DNA of 64,000 nt from Parapristionchus giblindavisi (Eukaryota; Nematoda; Chromadorea; Rhabditida; Diplogasteridae): NCBI GenBank assembly GCA_943737045.1, contig CALSFV010000245.1, forward strand, positions 385,001-449,000, given 5' to 3'. Below, in pieces: positions 18,989 through 34,300 of the stretch. Position numbers and translations under genes: made by a program. The stretch's first letter is position 1, and each line of letters starts with the position of its first letter. Below the pieces are notes generated by a model. It saw nothing but the letters and a program-made list of their open reading frames with translations. It had not been told where the DNA came from and made no database searches.

Positions 18989-21900
18989 GTAATACAGTTT
19001 GAAATTATATTCATGTATAAAGTTATTTCTGCTTTGTTGTTCATTGTTTGTATTGTGGAATATGACTGCAACGGTGTTCCTTGGATGTAAAATAAGAAGG
19101 CGTGAGATACTGTTTTGAACTATTGGGATACTGTAGAAAGTTGACCTAACCATCAATCAATAATGAGTTCTGACACTACTTTCTACAGTACTCCTAAGTA
19201 ATACGCGCACGTCATAATCAAAGGAACATCGTCGTCAGGCAAATGTTCTATGTATATATCGAGAATGTTGAAAATCGGGCAAGCGAGCTTTCTGTAGCTT
19301 GGTTTGAGGCACCCGGCTATATTTTGAATTGGTATGTGCATGGCTCGCTAGTGGCCCCGTATTGTAAAACTGGGAAGCCTGAAAAGCTGGCCATCCATTT
19401 ATTTCTGTCGAGTGTCTGCCACTGGCTACAGAAATCGTACTAGCCCTGTTTTAACATTCTCTGAGTGTTATTTCATTTAAATTTAGATAGTTATTTTTTA
19501 ATATTTTCAGATTCATCTGTCTGTCTTATGGATAGATTATCGATTGAACGATTGAGCTTCGCCGGTTATCGATTGAACAACTTCTACCATGATAGCTGCG
19601 ATGTCTTCTAGAACGATCATTTGTGAGCAGGTAATAAAGTTTGAAATTATATTCATGTATAAAGATATTTCTGCTTTGTTGTTCATTGTTTGTATTGTGG
19701 AATTTGACTGTACGGTGTTCCTTGGATGTAAAATAAGAAGGCGTGAGATACCGTTTTGAACTATGCGGATACTGTAGAGAGTGGAACTAACTATCAATCA
19801 ATAATGAATTTCCGCCACAACTTTCTACAGTACTCCTAAATAATACGCGCACGTCATAATCAAAGGAACATAGTCGTCAGGCAAATGTTCTATGTATATA
19901 TCGAGAATGTTGAAAATCGGGCAAGCGAGCTTTCTGTAGCTTGGTTTGAGGCACCCGGCTATATTTTGAATTGGTATGTGCATGGCTCGCTAGTGGCCCC
20001 GTATTGTAAAACTGGGAAGCCTGAAAAGCTGGCCATCCATTTATTTCTGTCGAGTGTCTGCCCCTGGCTACAGAAATCGTACTAGCCCTGTTTTAACATT
20101 CTCTGAGTGTTATTTCATTTAAATTTAGATAGTTATTTTTTAATATTTTCAGATTCATCTGTCTGTCTTATGGATAGATTATCGATTGATTATCGATTGA
20201 ACGATTGAGCTTCGCCGGTTATCGATTGAACAACTTCTACCATGATAGCTGCGATGTCTTCTAGAACGATCATTTGTGAGCAGGTAATAAAGTTTGAAAT
20301 TATATTCATGTATAAAGATATTTCTGCTTTGTTGTTCATTGTTTGTATTGTGGAATTTGACTGTACGGTGTTCCTTGGATGTAAAATAAGAAGGCGTGAG
20401 ATACCGTTTTGAACTATGCGGATACTGTAGAGAGTGGAACTAACTATCAATCAATAATGAATTTCCGCCACAACTTTCTACAGTACTCCTAAATAATACG
20501 CGCACGTCATAATCAAAGGAACATCGTCGTCAGGCAAATGTTCTATGTATATATCGAGAATGTTGAAAATCGGGCAAGCGAGCTTTCTGTAGCTTGGTTT
20601 GAGGCACCCGGCTATATTTTGAATTGGTATGTGCATGGCTCGCTAGTGGCCCCGTATTGTAAAACTGGGAAGCCTGAAAAGCTGGCCATCCATTTATTTC
20701 TGTCGAGTGTCTGCCCCTGGCTACAGAAATCGTACTAGCCCTGTTTTAACATTCTCTGAGTGTTATTTCATTTAAATTTAGATAGTTATTTTTTAATATT
20801 TTCAGATTCATCTGTCTGTCTTATGGATAGATTATCGATTGATTATCGATTGAACGATTGAGCTTCGCCGGTTATCGATTGAACAACTTCTACCATGATA
20901 GCTGCGATGTCTTCTAGAACGATCATTTGTGAGCAGGTAATAAAGTTTGAAATTATATTCATGTATAAAGATATTTCTGCTTTGTTGTTCATTGTTTGTA
21001 TTGTGGAATTTGACTGTACGGTGTTCCTTGGATGTAAAATAAGAAGGCGTGAGATACCGTTTTGAACTATGCGGATACTGTAGAGAGTGGAACTAACTAT
21101 CAATCAATAATGAATTTCCGCCACAACTTTCTACAGTACTCCTAAATAATACGCGCACGTCATAATCAAAGGAACATCGTCGTCAGGCAAATGTTCTATG
21201 TATATATCGAGAATGTTGAAAATCGGGCAAGCGAGCTTTCTGTAGCTTGGTTTGAGGCACCCGGCTATATTTTGAATTGGTATGTGCATGGCTCGCTAGT
21301 GGCCCCGTATTGTAAAACTGGGAAGCCTGAAAAGCTGGCCATCCATTTATTTCTGTCGAGTGTCTGCCCCTGGCTACAGAAATCGTACTAGCCCTGTTTT
21401 AACATTCTCTGAGTGTTATTTCATTTAAATTTAGATAGTTATTTTTTAATATTTTCAGATTCATCTGTCTGTCTTATGGATAGATTATCGATTGATTATC
21501 GATTGAACGATTGAGCTTCGCCGGTTATCGATTGAACAACTTCTACCATGATAGCTGCGATGTCTTCTAGAACGATCATTTGTGAGCAGGTAATAAAGTT
21601 TGAAATTATATTCATGTATAAAGATATTTCTGCTTTGTTGTTCATTGTTTGTATTGTGGAATTTGACTGTACGGTGTTCCTTGGATGTAAAATAAGAAGG
21701 CGTGAGATACCGTTTTGAACTATGCGGATACTGTAGAGAGTGGAACTAACTATCAATCAATAATGAATTTCCGCCACAACTTTCTACAGTACTCCTAAAT
21801 AATACGCGCACGTCATAATCAAAGGAACATCGTCGTCAGGCAAATGTTCTATGTATATATCGAGAATGTTGAAAATCGGGCAAGCGAGCTTTCTGTAGCT

Positions 21901-24900
21901 TGGTTTGAGGCACCCGGCTATATTTTGAATTGGTATGTGCATGGCTCGCTAGTGGCCCCGTATTGTAAAACTGGGAAGCCTGAAAAGCTGGCCATCCATT
22001 TATTTCTGTCGAGTGTCTGCCCCTGGCTACAGAAATCGTACTAGCCCTGTTTTAACATTCTCTGAGTGTTATTTCATTTAAATTTAGATAGTTATTTTTT
22101 AATATTTTCAGATTCATCTGTCTGTCTTATGGATAGATTATCGATTGATTATCGATTGAACGATTGAGCTTCGCCGGTTATCGATTGAACAACTTCTACC
22201 ATGATAGCTGCGATGTCTTCTAGAACGATCATTTGTGAGCAGGTAATAAAGTTTGAAATTATATTCATGTATAAAGATATTTCTGCTTTGTTGTTCATTG
22301 TTTGTATTGTGGAATTTGACTGTACGGTGTTCCTTGGATGTAAAATAAGAAGGCGTGAGATACCGTTTTGAACTATGCGGATACTGTAGAGAGTGGAACT
22401 AACTATCAATCAATAATGAATTTCCGCCACAACTTTCTACAGTACTCCTAAATAATACGCGCACGTCATAATCAAAGGAACATCGTCGTCAGGCAAATGT
22501 TCTATGTATATATCGAGAATGTTGAAAATCGGGCAAGCGAGCTTTCTGTAGCTTGGTTTGAGGCACCCGGCTATATTTTGAATTGGTATGTGCATGGCTC
22601 GCTAGTGGCCCCGTATTGTAAAACTGGGAAGCCTGAAAAGCTGGCCATCCATTTATTTCTGTCGAGTGTCTGCCCCTGGCTACAGAAATCGTACTAGCCC
22701 TGTTTTAACATTCTCTGAGTGTTATTTCATTTAAATTTAGATAGTTATTTTTTAATATTTTCAGATTCATCTGTCTGTCTTATGGATAGATTATCGATTG
22801 ATTATCGATTGAACGATTGAGCTTCGCCGGTTATCGATTGAACAACTTCTACCATGATAGCTGCGATGTCTTCTAGAACGATCATTTGTGAGCAGGTAAT
22901 AAAGTTTGAAATTATATTCATGTATAAAGATATTTCTGCTTTGTTGTTCATTGTTTGTATTGTGGAATTTGACTGTACGGTGTTCCTTGGATGTAAAATA
23001 AGAAGGCGTGAGATACCGTTTTGAACTATGCGGATACTGTAGAGAGTGGAACTAACTATCAATCAATAATGAATTTCCGCCACAACTTTCTACAGTACTC
23101 CTAAATAATACGCGCACGTCATAATCAAAGGAACATAGTCGTCAGGCAAATGTTCTATGTATATATCGAGAATGTTGAAAATCGGGCAAGCGAGCTTTCT
23201 GTAGCTTGGTTTGAGGCACCCGGCTATATTTTGAATTGGTATGTGCATGGCTCGCTAGTGGCCCCGTATTGTAAAACTGGGAAGCCTGAAAAGCTGGCCA
23301 TCCATTTATTTCTGTCGAGTGTCTGCCCCTGGCTACAGAAATCGTACTAGCCCTGTTTTAACATTCTCTGAGTGTTATTTCATTTAAATTTAGATAGTTA
23401 TTTTTTAATATTTTCAGATTCATCTGTCTGTCTTATGGATAGATTATCGATTGATTATCGATTGAACGATTGAGCTTCGCCGGTTATCGATTGAACAACT
23501 TCTACCATGATAGCTGCGATGTCTTCTAGAACGATCATTTGTGAGCAGGTAATAAAGTTTGAAATTATATTCATGTATAAAGATATTTCTGCTTTGTTGT
23601 TCATTGTTTGTATTGTGGAATTTGACTGTACGGTGTTCCTTGGATGTAAAATAAGAAGGCGTGAGATACCGTTTTGAACTATGCGGATACTGTAGAGAGT
23701 GGAACTAACTATCAATCAATAATGAATTTCCGCCACAACTTTCTACAGTACTCCTAAATAATACGCGCACGTCATAATCAAAGGAACATCGTCGTCAGGC
23801 AAATGTTCTATGTATATATCGAGAATGTTGAAAATCGGGCAAGCGAGCTTTCTGTAGCTTGGTTTGAGGCACCCGGCTATATTTTGAATTGGTATGTGCA
23901 TGGCTCGCTAGTGGCCCCGTATTGTAAAACTGGGAAGCCTGAAAAGCTGGCCATCCATTTATTTCTGTCGAGTGTCTGCCACTGGCTACAGAAATCGTAC
24001 TAGCCCTGTTTTAACATTCTCTGAGTGTTATTTCATTTAAATTTAGATAGTTATTTTTTTAATATTTTCAGATTCATCTGTCTGTCTTATGGATAGATTA
24101 TCGATTGAACGATTGAGCTTCGCCGGTTATCGATTGAACAACTTCTACCATGATAGCGGCGATGTCTTCTAGAACGATCATTTGTGAGCAGGTAATAAAG
24201 TTTGAAATTATATTCATGTATAAAGATATTTCTGCTTTGTTGTTCATTGTTTGTATTGTGGAATTTGACTGTACGGTGTTCCTTGGATGTAAAATAAGAA
24301 GGCGTGAGATACCGTTTTGAACTATGCGGATACTGTAGAGAGTGGAACTAACTATCAATCAATAATGAATTTCCGCCACAACTTTCTACAGTACTCCTAA
24401 ATAATACGCGCACGTCATAATCAAAGGAACATCGTCGTCAGGCAAATGTTCTATGTATATATCGAGAATGTTGAAAATCGGGCAAGCGAGCTTTCTGTAG
24501 CTTGGTTTGAGGCACCCGGCTATATTTTGAATTGGTATGTGCATGGCTCGCTAGTGGCCCCGTATTGTAAAACTGGGAAGCCTGAAAAGCTGGCCATCCA
24601 TTTATTTCTGTCGAGTGTCTGCCACTGGCTACAGAAATCGTACTAGCCCTGTTTTAACATTCTCTGAGTGTTATTTCATTTAAATTTAGATAGTTATTTT
24701 TTAATATTTTCAGATTCATCTGTCTGTCTTATGGATAGATTATCGATTGAACGATTGAGCTTCGCCGGTTATCGATTGAACAACTTCTACCATGATAGCT
24801 GCGATGTCTTCTAGAACGATCATTTGTGAGCAGGTAATAAAGTTTGAAATTATATTCATGTATAAAGATATTTCTGCTTTGTTGTTCATTGTTTGTATTG

Positions 24901-25380
24901 TGGAATTTGACTGTACGGTGTTCCTTGGATGTAAAATAAGAAGGCGTGAGATACTGTTTTGAACTATTGGGATACTGTAGAAAGTTGACCTAACCATCAA
25001 TCAATAATGAGTTCTGACACTACTTTCTACAGTACTCCTAAGTAATACGCGCACGTCATAATCAAAGGAACATCGTCGTCAGGCAAATGTTCTATGTATA
25101 TATCGAGAATGTTGAAAATCGGGCAAGCGAGCTTTCTGTAGCTTGGTTTGAGGCACCCGGCTATATTTTGAATTGGTATGTGCATGGCTCGCTAGTGGCC
25201 CCGTATTGTAAAACTGGGAAGCCTGAAAAGCTGGCCATCCATTTATTTCTGTCGAGTGTCTGCCACTGGCTACAAAAATCGTACTAGCCCTGTTTTAACA
25301 TTCTCTGAGTGTTATTTCATTTAAATTTAGATAGTTATTTTTTAATATTTTCAGATTCATCTGTCTGTCTTATGGATAGA

Positions 25381-26232
25381 CCAGCCGGTTGCGCGCGCCT
25401 ACGGCGCGCGTTATCGACTGCATTGTGCCTAGGGCGCTAGGTTGGGTTGTGTGTTGTTTATTGACGTTTGTAGAAAATCAGCAGTTTTTTTTTGAGAATT
25501 TCTTCGTCTTTTTGAATTTATCAGAGGTGGATGAGACTTGACGATGACTTCACAGAATTTTACTCAAATCTGACCAATCGAACTTATTCTGACCCACCGA
25601 CTGTAGTCTACAATAAGCATAATCATATAACTCGAATAATGCTTAGTACGACAATTTTTACTCAAAGCTGACCATCGGTACTTAATCTGACCCACCGAAC
25701 CGGGTTACGGTAGTCTACAATAGATATAATCATATAACTCGAATAATGCTTATTGTTAGTACGACAATTTTTTACTTAAAGCTGACCATCGGTACTTAAT
25801 CTGACCCACCGAACCGGGATACGGTAGCTAATAATCATATTCCTTATCTTGCTAACGTAATCGGTGATGTGCTTGGTTGAGTTACAGTAATATGTATCAT
25901 GACGTATAACACTAATGTTAACTTACCTTGCCTTAACTTAATTTACGTTAGCATGACTTAATTTTACATTGTTTACTTAACTGTACTTAACTTATTCCTT
26001 ATGGCCTTATTACTTAACTTAATCCTTGACATATAACTTAAGTAATGACGACTTGACTTATTAGCTAACTTGGTATGGCTCGGACCCGACTAAGCCCCGC
26101 CCACCGCTGATCAGTTCCATCGCGCACCAAACCCGTCTGGTGTACGCCGAGCACTACATTGAAAGAGGGAGAGAGAGAAAGGGGGCGTGGCCGGTAACAA
26201 ACACGATCACTTTTCTGCTTTATTTATAGTGT
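25381..26232. mobile_element. Foreign segment 1 inside the satellite (~852 bp)
   Basis: Interrupts a unit between CTTATGGATAGA and ATTGATTATCG, lengthening it to 1498 bp. It opens with a GC-rich hairpin (CGCGCGCC TAC GGCGCGCG). Two and a half internal direct repeats of about 100-110 bp follow (CTGACCCACCGAACCGGG at 25689 and 25800, a diverged copy near 25581). Then comes a TTAACTTA-rich stretch, and a final G+C-rich part with GCCCCGCCC and GGGGGCGTGG. No open frame of note, no terminal inverted repeats and no clear target duplication, so the origin is unknown. Confidence 0.65.
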
Positions 26233-27531
26233 ATTGATTATCGATTGAACGATTGAGCTTCGCCGGTTATCGATTGAACAACTTCTACCATGATAGCTGC
26301 GATGTCTTCTAGAACGATCATTTGTGAGCAGGTAATAAAGTTTGAAATTATATTCATGTATAAAGATATTTCTGCTTTGTTGTTCATTGTTTGTATTGTG
26401 GAATTTGACTGTACGGTGTTCCTTGGATGTAAAATAAGAAGGCGTGAGATACTGTTTTGAACTATTGGGATACTGTAGAAAGTTGACCTAACCATCAATC
26501 AATAATGAGTTCTGACACTACTTTCTACAGTACTCCTAAGTAATACGCGCACGTCATAATCAAAGGAACATCGTCGTCAGGCAAATGTTCTATGTATATA
26601 TCGAGAATGTTGAAAATCGGGCAAGCGAGCTTTCTGTAGCTTGGTTTGAGGCACCCGGCTATATTTTGAATTGGTATGTGCATGGCTCGCTAGTGGCCCC
26701 GTATTGTAAAACTGGGAAGCCTGAAAAGCTGGCCATCCATTTATTTCTGTCGAGTGTCTGCCACTGGCTACAGAAATCGTACTAGCCCTGTTTTAACATT
26801 CTCTGAGTGTTATTTCATTTAAATTTAGATAGTTATTTTTTAATATTTTCAGATTCATCTGTCTGTCTTATGGATAGATTATCGATTGATTATCGATTGA
26901 ACGATTGAGCTTCGCCGGTTATCGATTGAACAACTTCTACCATGATAGCGGCGATGTCTTCTAGAACGATCATTTGTGAGCAGGTAATAAAGTTTGAAAT
27001 TATATTCATGTATAAAGATATTTCTGCTTTGTTGTTCATTGTTTGTATTGTGGAATTTGACTGTACGGTGTTCCTTGGATGTAAAATAAGAAGGCGTGAG
27101 ATACCGTTTTGAACTATGCGGATACTGTAGAGAGTGGAACTAACTATCAATCAATAATGAATTTCCGCCACAACTTTCTACAGTACTCCTAAATAATACG
27201 CGCACGTCATAATCAAAGGAACATCGTCGTCAGGCAAATGTTCTATGTATATATCGAGAATGTTGAAAATCGGGCAAGCGAGCTTTCTGTAGCTTGGTTT
27301 GAGGCACCCGGCTATATTTTGAATTGGTATGTGCATGGCTCGCTAGTGGCCCCGTATTGTAAAACTGGGAAGCCTGAAAAGCTGGCCATCCATTTATTTC
27401 TGTCGAGTGTCTGCCACTGGCTACAAAAATCGTACTAGCCCTGTTTTAACATTCTCTGAGTGTTATTTCATTTAAATTTAGATAGTTATTTTTTAATATT
27501 TTCAGATTCATCTGTCTGTCTTATGGATAGA

Positions 27532-28383
27532 CCAGCCGGTTGCGCGCGCCTACGGCGCGCGTTATCGACTGCATTGTGCCTAGGGCGCTAGGTTGGGTTG
27601 TGTGTTGTTTATTGACGTTTGTAGAAAATCAGCAGTTTTTTTTTGAGAATTTCTTCGTCTTTTTGAATTTATCAGAGGTGGATGAGACTTGACGATGACT
27701 TCACAGAATTTTACTCAAATCTGACCAATCGAACTTATTCTGACCCACCGACTGTAGTCTACAATAAGCATAATCATATAACTCGAATAATGCTTAGTAC
27801 GACAATTTTTACTCAAAGCTGACCATCGGTACTTAATCTGACCCACCGAACCGGGTTACGGTAGTCTACAATAGATATAATCATATAACTCGAATAATGC
27901 TTATTGTTAGTACGACAATTTTTTACTTAAAGCTGACCATCGGTACTTAATCTGACCCACCGAACCGGGATACGGTAGCTAATAATCATATTCCTTATCT
28001 TGCTAACGTAATCGGTGATGTGCTTGGTTGAGTTACAGTAATATGTATCATGACGTATAACACTAATGTTAACTTACCTTGCCTTAACTTAATTTACGTT
28101 AGCATGACTTAATTTTACATTGTTTACTTAACTGTACTTAACTTATTCCTTATGGCCTTATTACTTAACTTAATCCTTGACATATAACTTAAGTAATGAC
28201 GACTTGACTTATTAGCTAACTTGGTATGGCTCGGACCCGACTAAGCCCCGCCCACCGCTGATCAGTTCCATCGCGCACCAAACCCGTCTGGTGTACGCCG
28301 AGCACTACATTGAAAGAGGGAGAGAGAGAAAGGGGGCGTGGCCGGTAACAAACACGATCACTTTTCTGCTTTATTTATAGTGT
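27532..28383. mobile_element. Foreign segment 2, copy of segment 1
   Basis: Appears identical by eye to 25381-26232 and sits at the same place in the unit, offset 2151 bp (1498 + 653). Same flanks and same offset mean it was copied together with its satellite units, not inserted independently. Confidence 0.7.
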
Positions 28384-31300
28384 ATTGATTATCGATTGAA
28401 CGATTGAGCTTCGCCGGTTATCGATTGAACAACTTCTACCATGATAGCTGCGATGTCTTCTAGAACGATCATTTGTGAGCAGGTAATAAAGTTTGAAATT
28501 ATATTCATGTATAAAGATATTTCTGCTTTGTTGTTCATTGTTTGTATTGTGGAATTTGACTGTACGGTGTTCCTTGGATGTAAAATAAGAAGGCGTGAGA
28601 TACTGTTTTGAACTATTGGGATACTGTAGAAAGTTGACCTAACCATCAATCAATAATGAGTTCTGACACTACTTTCTACAGTACTCCTAAGTAATACGCG
28701 CACGTCATAATCAAAGGAACATCGTCGTCAGGCAAATGTTCTATGTATATATCGAGAATGTTGAAAATCGGGCAAGCGAGCTTTCTGTAGCTTGGTTTGA
28801 GGCACCCGGCTATATTTTGAATTGGTATGTGCATGGCTCGCTAGTGGCCCCGTATTGTAAAACTGGGAAGCCTGAAAAGCTGGCCATCCATTTATTTCTG
28901 TCGAGTGTCTGCCACTGGCTACAGAAATCGTACTAGCCCTGTTTTAACATTCTCTGAGTGTTATTTCATTTAAATTTAGATAGTTATTTTTTAATATTTT
29001 CAGATTCATCTGTCTGTCTTATGGATAGATTATCGATTGATTATCGATTGAACGATTGAGCTTCGCCGGTTATCGATTGAACAACTTCTACCATGATAGC
29101 GGCGATGTCTTCTAGAACGATCATTTGTGAGCAGGTAATAAAGTTTGAAATTATATTCATGTATAAAGATATTTCTGCTTTGTTGTTCATTGTTTGTATT
29201 GTGGAATTTGACTGTACGGTGTTCCTTGGATGTAAAATAAGAAGGCGTGAGATACCGTTTTGAACTATGCGGATACTGTAGAGAGTGGAACTAACTATCA
29301 ATCAATAATGAATTTCCGCCACAACTTTCTACAGTACTCCTAAATAATACGCGCACGTCATAATCAAAGGAACATCGTCGTCAGGCAAATGTTCTATGTA
29401 TATATCGAGAATGTTGAAAATCGGGCAAGCGAGCTTTCTGTAGCTTGGTTTGAGGCACCCGGCTATATTTTGAATTGGTATGTGCATGGCTCGCTAGTGG
29501 CCCCGTATTGTAAAACTGGGAAGCCTGAAAAGCTGGCCATCCATTTATTTCTGTCGAGTGTCTGCCACTGGCTACAAAAATCGTACTAGCCCTGTTTTAA
29601 CATTCTCTGAGTGTTATTTCATTTAAATTTAGATAGTTATTTTTTAATATTTTCAGATTCATCTGTCTGTCTTATGGATAGATTATCGATTGAACGATTG
29701 AGCTTCGCCGGTTATCGATTGAACAACTTCTACCATGATAGCTGCGATGTCTTCTAGAACGATCATTTGTGAGCAGGTAATAAAGTTTGAAATTATATTC
29801 ATGTATAAAGATATTTCTGCTTTGTTGTTCATTGTTTGTATTGTGGAATTTGACTGTACGGTGTTCCTTGGATGTAAAATAAGAAGGCGTGAGATACTGT
29901 TTTGAACTATTGGGATACTGTAGAAAGTTGACCTAACCATCAATCAATAATGAGTTCTGACACTACTTTCTACAGTACTCCTAAGTAATACGCGCACGTC
30001 ATAATCAAAGGAACATCGTCGTCAGGCAAATGTTCTATGTATATATCGAGAATGTTGAAAATCGGGCAAGCGAGCTTTCTGTAGCTTGGTTTGAGGCACC
30101 CGGCTATATTTTGAATTGGTATGTGCATGGCTCGCTAGTGGCCCCGTATTGTAAAACTGGGAAGCCTGAAAAGCTGGCCATCCATTTATTTCTGTCGAGT
30201 GTCTGCCACTGGCTACAGAAATCGTACTAGCCCTGTTTTAACATTCTCTGAGTGTTATTTCATTTAAATTTAGATAGTTATTTTTTAATATTTTCAGATT
30301 CATCTGTCTGTCTTATGGATAGATTATCGATTGATTATCGATTGAACGATTGAGCTTCGCCGGTTATCGATTGAACAACTTCTACCATGATAGCGGCGAT
30401 GTCTTCTAGAACGATCATTTGTGAGCAGGTAATAAAGTTTGAAAATATATTCATGTATAAAGATATTTCTGCTTTGTTGTTCATTGTTTGTATTGTGGAA
30501 TTTGACTGTACGGTGTTCCTTGGATGTAAAATAAGAAGGCGTGAGATACCGTTTTGAACTATGCGGATACTGTAGAGAGTGGAACTAACTATCAATCAAT
30601 AATGAATTTCCGCCACAACTTTCTACAGTACTCCTAAATAATACGCGCACGTCATAATCAAAGGAACATCGTCGTCAGGCAAATGTTCTATGTATATATC
30701 GAGAATGTTGAAAATCGGGCAAGCGAGCTTTCTGTAGCTTGGTTTGAGGCACCCGGCTATATTTTGAATTGGTATGTGCATGGCTCGCTAGTGGCCCCGT
30801 ATTGTAAAACTGGGAAGCCTGAAAAGCTGGCCATCCATTTATTTCTGTCGAGTGTCTGCCACTGGCTACAGAAATCGTACTAGCCCTGTTTTAACATTCT
30901 CTGAGTGTTATTTCATTTAAATTTAGATAGTTATTTTTTAATATTTTCAGATTCATCTGTCTGTCTTATGGATAGATTATCGATTGATTATCGATTGAAC
31001 GATTGAGCTTCGCCGGTTATCGATTGAACAACTTCTACCATGATAGCTGCGATGTCTTCTAGAACGATCATTTGTGAGCAGGTAATAAAGTTTGAAAATA
31101 TATTCATGTATAAAGATATTTCTGCTTTGTTGTTCATTGTTTGTATTGTGGAATTTGACTGTACGGTGTTCCTTGGATGTAAAATAAGAAGGCGTGAGAT
31201 ACCGTTTTGAACTATGCGGATACTGTAGAGAGTGGAACTAACTATCAATCAATAATGAATTTCCGCCACAACTTTCTACAGTACTCCTAAATAATACGCG

Positions 31301-34300
31301 CACGTCATAATCAAAGGAACATCGTCGTCAGGCAAATGTTCTATGTATATATCGAGAATGTTGAAAATCGGGCAAGCGAGCTTTCTGTAGCTTGGTTTGA
31401 GGCACCCGGCTATATTTTGAATTGGTATGTGCATGGCTCGCTAGTGGCCCCGTATTGTAAAACTGGGAAGCCTGAAAAGCTGGCCATCCATTTATTTCTG
31501 TCGAGTGTCTGCCACTGGCTACAAAAATCGTACTAGCCCTGTTTTAACATTCTCTGAGTGTTATTTCATTTAAATTTAGATAGTTATTTTTTAATATTTT
31601 CAGATTCATCTGTCTGTCTTATGGATAGATTATCGATTGAACGATTGAGCTTCGCCGGTTATCGATTGAACAACTTCTACCATGATAGCTGCGATGTCTT
31701 CTAGAACGATCATTTGTGAGCAGGTAATAAAGTTTGAAATTATATTCATGTATAAAGATATTTCTGCTTTGTTGTTCATTGTTTGTATTGTGGAATTTGA
31801 CTGTACGGTGTTCCTTGGATGTAAAATAAGAAGGCGTGAGATACTGTTTTGAACTATTGGGATACTGTAGAAAGTTGACCTAACCATCAATCAATAATGA
31901 GTTCTGACACTACTTTCTACAGTACTCCTAAGTAATACGCGCACGTCATAATCAAAGGAACATCGTCGTCAGGCAAATGTTCTATGTATATATCGAGAAT
32001 GTTGAAAATCGGGCAAGCGAGCTTTCTGTAGCTTGGTTTGAGGCACCCGGCTATATTTTGAATTGGTATGTGCATGGCTCGCTAGTGGCCCCGTATTGTA
32101 AAACTGGGAAGCCTGAAAAGCTGGCCATCCATTTATTTCTGTCGAGTGTCTGCCACTGGCTACAGAAATCGTACTAGCCCTGTTTTAACATTCTCTGAGT
32201 GTTATTTCATTTAAATTTAGATAGTTATTTTTTAATATTTTCAGATTCATCTGTCTGTCTTATGGATAGATTATCGATTGATTATCGATTGAACGATTGA
32301 GCTTCGCCGGTTATCGATTGAACAACTTCTACCATGATAGCGGCGATGTCTTCTAGAACGATCATTTGTGAGCAGGTAATAAAGTTTGAAAATATATTCA
32401 TGTATAAAGATATTTCTGCTTTGTTGTTCATTGTTTGTATTGTGGAATTTGACTGTACGGTGTTCCTTGGATGTAAAATAAGAAGGCGTGAGATACCGTT
32501 TTGAACTATGCGGATACTGTAGAGAGTGGAACTAACTATCAATCAATAATGAATTTCCGCCACAACTTTCTACAGTACTCCTAAATAATACGCGCACGTC
32601 ATAATCAAAGGAACATCGTCGTCAGGCAAATGTTCTATGTATATATCGAGAATGTTGAAAATCGGGCAAGCGAGCTTTCTGTAGCTTGGTTTGAGGCACC
32701 CGGCTATATTTTGAATTGGTATGTGCATGGCTCGCTAGTGGCCCCGTATTGTAAAACTGGGAAGCCTGAAAAGCTGGCCATCCATTTATTTCTGTCGAGT
32801 GTCTGCCCCTGGCTACAGAAATCGTACTAGCCCTGTTTTAACATTCTCTGAGTGTTATTTCATTTAAATTTAGATAGTTATTTTTTAATATTTTCAGATT
32901 CATCTGTCTGTCTTATGGATAGATTATCGATTGATTATCGATTGAACGATTGAGCTTCGCCGGTTATCGATTGAACAACTTCTACCATGATAGCTGCGAT
33001 GTCTTCTAGAACGATCATTTGTGAGCAGGTAATAAAGTTTGAAATTATATTCATGTATAAAGATATTTCTGCTTTGTTGTTCATTGTTTGTATTGTGGAA
33101 TTTGACTGTACGGTGTTCCTTGGATGTAAAATAAGAAGGCGTGAGATACCGTTTTGAACTATGCGGATACTGTAGAGAGTGGAACTAACTATCAATCAAT
33201 AATGAATTTCCGCCACAACTTTCTACAGTACTCCTAAATAATACGCGCACGTCATAATCAAAGGAACATCGTCGTCAGGCAAATGTTCTATGTATATATC
33301 GAGAATGTTGAAAATCGGGCAAGCGAGCTTTCTGTAGCTTGGTTTGAGGCACCCGGCTATATTTTGAATTGGTATGTGCATGGCTCGCTAGTGGCCCCGT
33401 ATTGTAAAACTGGGAAGCCTGAAAAGCTGGCCATCCATTTATTTCTGTCGAGTGTCTGCCACTGGCTACAGAAATCGTACTAGCCCTGTTTTAACATTCT
33501 CTGAGTGTTATTTCATTTAAATTTAGATAGTTATTTTTTAATATTTTCAGATTCATCTGTCTGTCTTATGGATAGATTATCGATTGAACGATTGAGCTTC
33601 GCCGGTTATCGATTGAACAACTTCTACCATGATAGCTGCGATGTCTTCTAGAACGATCATTTGTGAGCAGGTAATAAAGTTTGAAATTATATTCATGTAT
33701 AAAGATATTTCTGCTTTGTTGTTCATTGTTTGTATTGTGGAATTTGACTGTACGGTGTTCCTTGGATGTAAAATAAGAAGGCGTGAGATACTGTTTTGAA
33801 CTATTGGGATACTGTAGAAAGTTGACCTAACCATCAATCAATAATGAGTTCTGACACTACTTTCTACAGTTCTCCTAAGTAATACGCGCACGTCATAATC
33901 AAAGGAACATCGTCGTCATGCAAATGTTCTATGTATATATCGAGAATGTTGAAAATCGGGCAAGCGAGCTTTCTGTAGCTTGGTTTGAGGCACCCGGCTA
34001 TATTTTGAATTGGTATGTGCATGGCTCGCTAGTGGCCCCGTATTGTAAAACTGGGAAGCCTGAAAAGCTGGCCATCCATTTATTTCTGTCGAGTGTCTGC
34101 CACTGGCTACAAAAATCGTACTAGCCCTGTTTTAACATTCTCTGAGTGTTATTTCATTTAAATTTAGATAGTTATTTTTTAATATTTTCAGATTCATCTG
34201 TCTGTCTTATGGATAGATTATCGATTGAACGATTGAGCTTCGCCGGTTATCGATTGAACAACTTCTACCATGATAGCTGCGATGTCTTCTAGAACGATCA

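Larger units (their letters stand above)
18341..19885. repeat. Diverged edge units of the satellite
   Basis: The first unit differs most from the rest (GTAATACAG, GGCACGCGGC, TCGCCAGTGGTCCCG, extra ATGTTGTAACAAGG). The second still has GTAATACAG and GACTGCAACGG. From the third unit on the sequence settles to the array consensus with GTAATAAAG. Such edge decay is expected when unequal exchange homogenises the interior. Confidence 0.85.

Noticed and set aside
25391..25410. GC hairpin as a Rho-independent terminator
   Set aside because: Eukaryotic context and no following T-run in the expected place.
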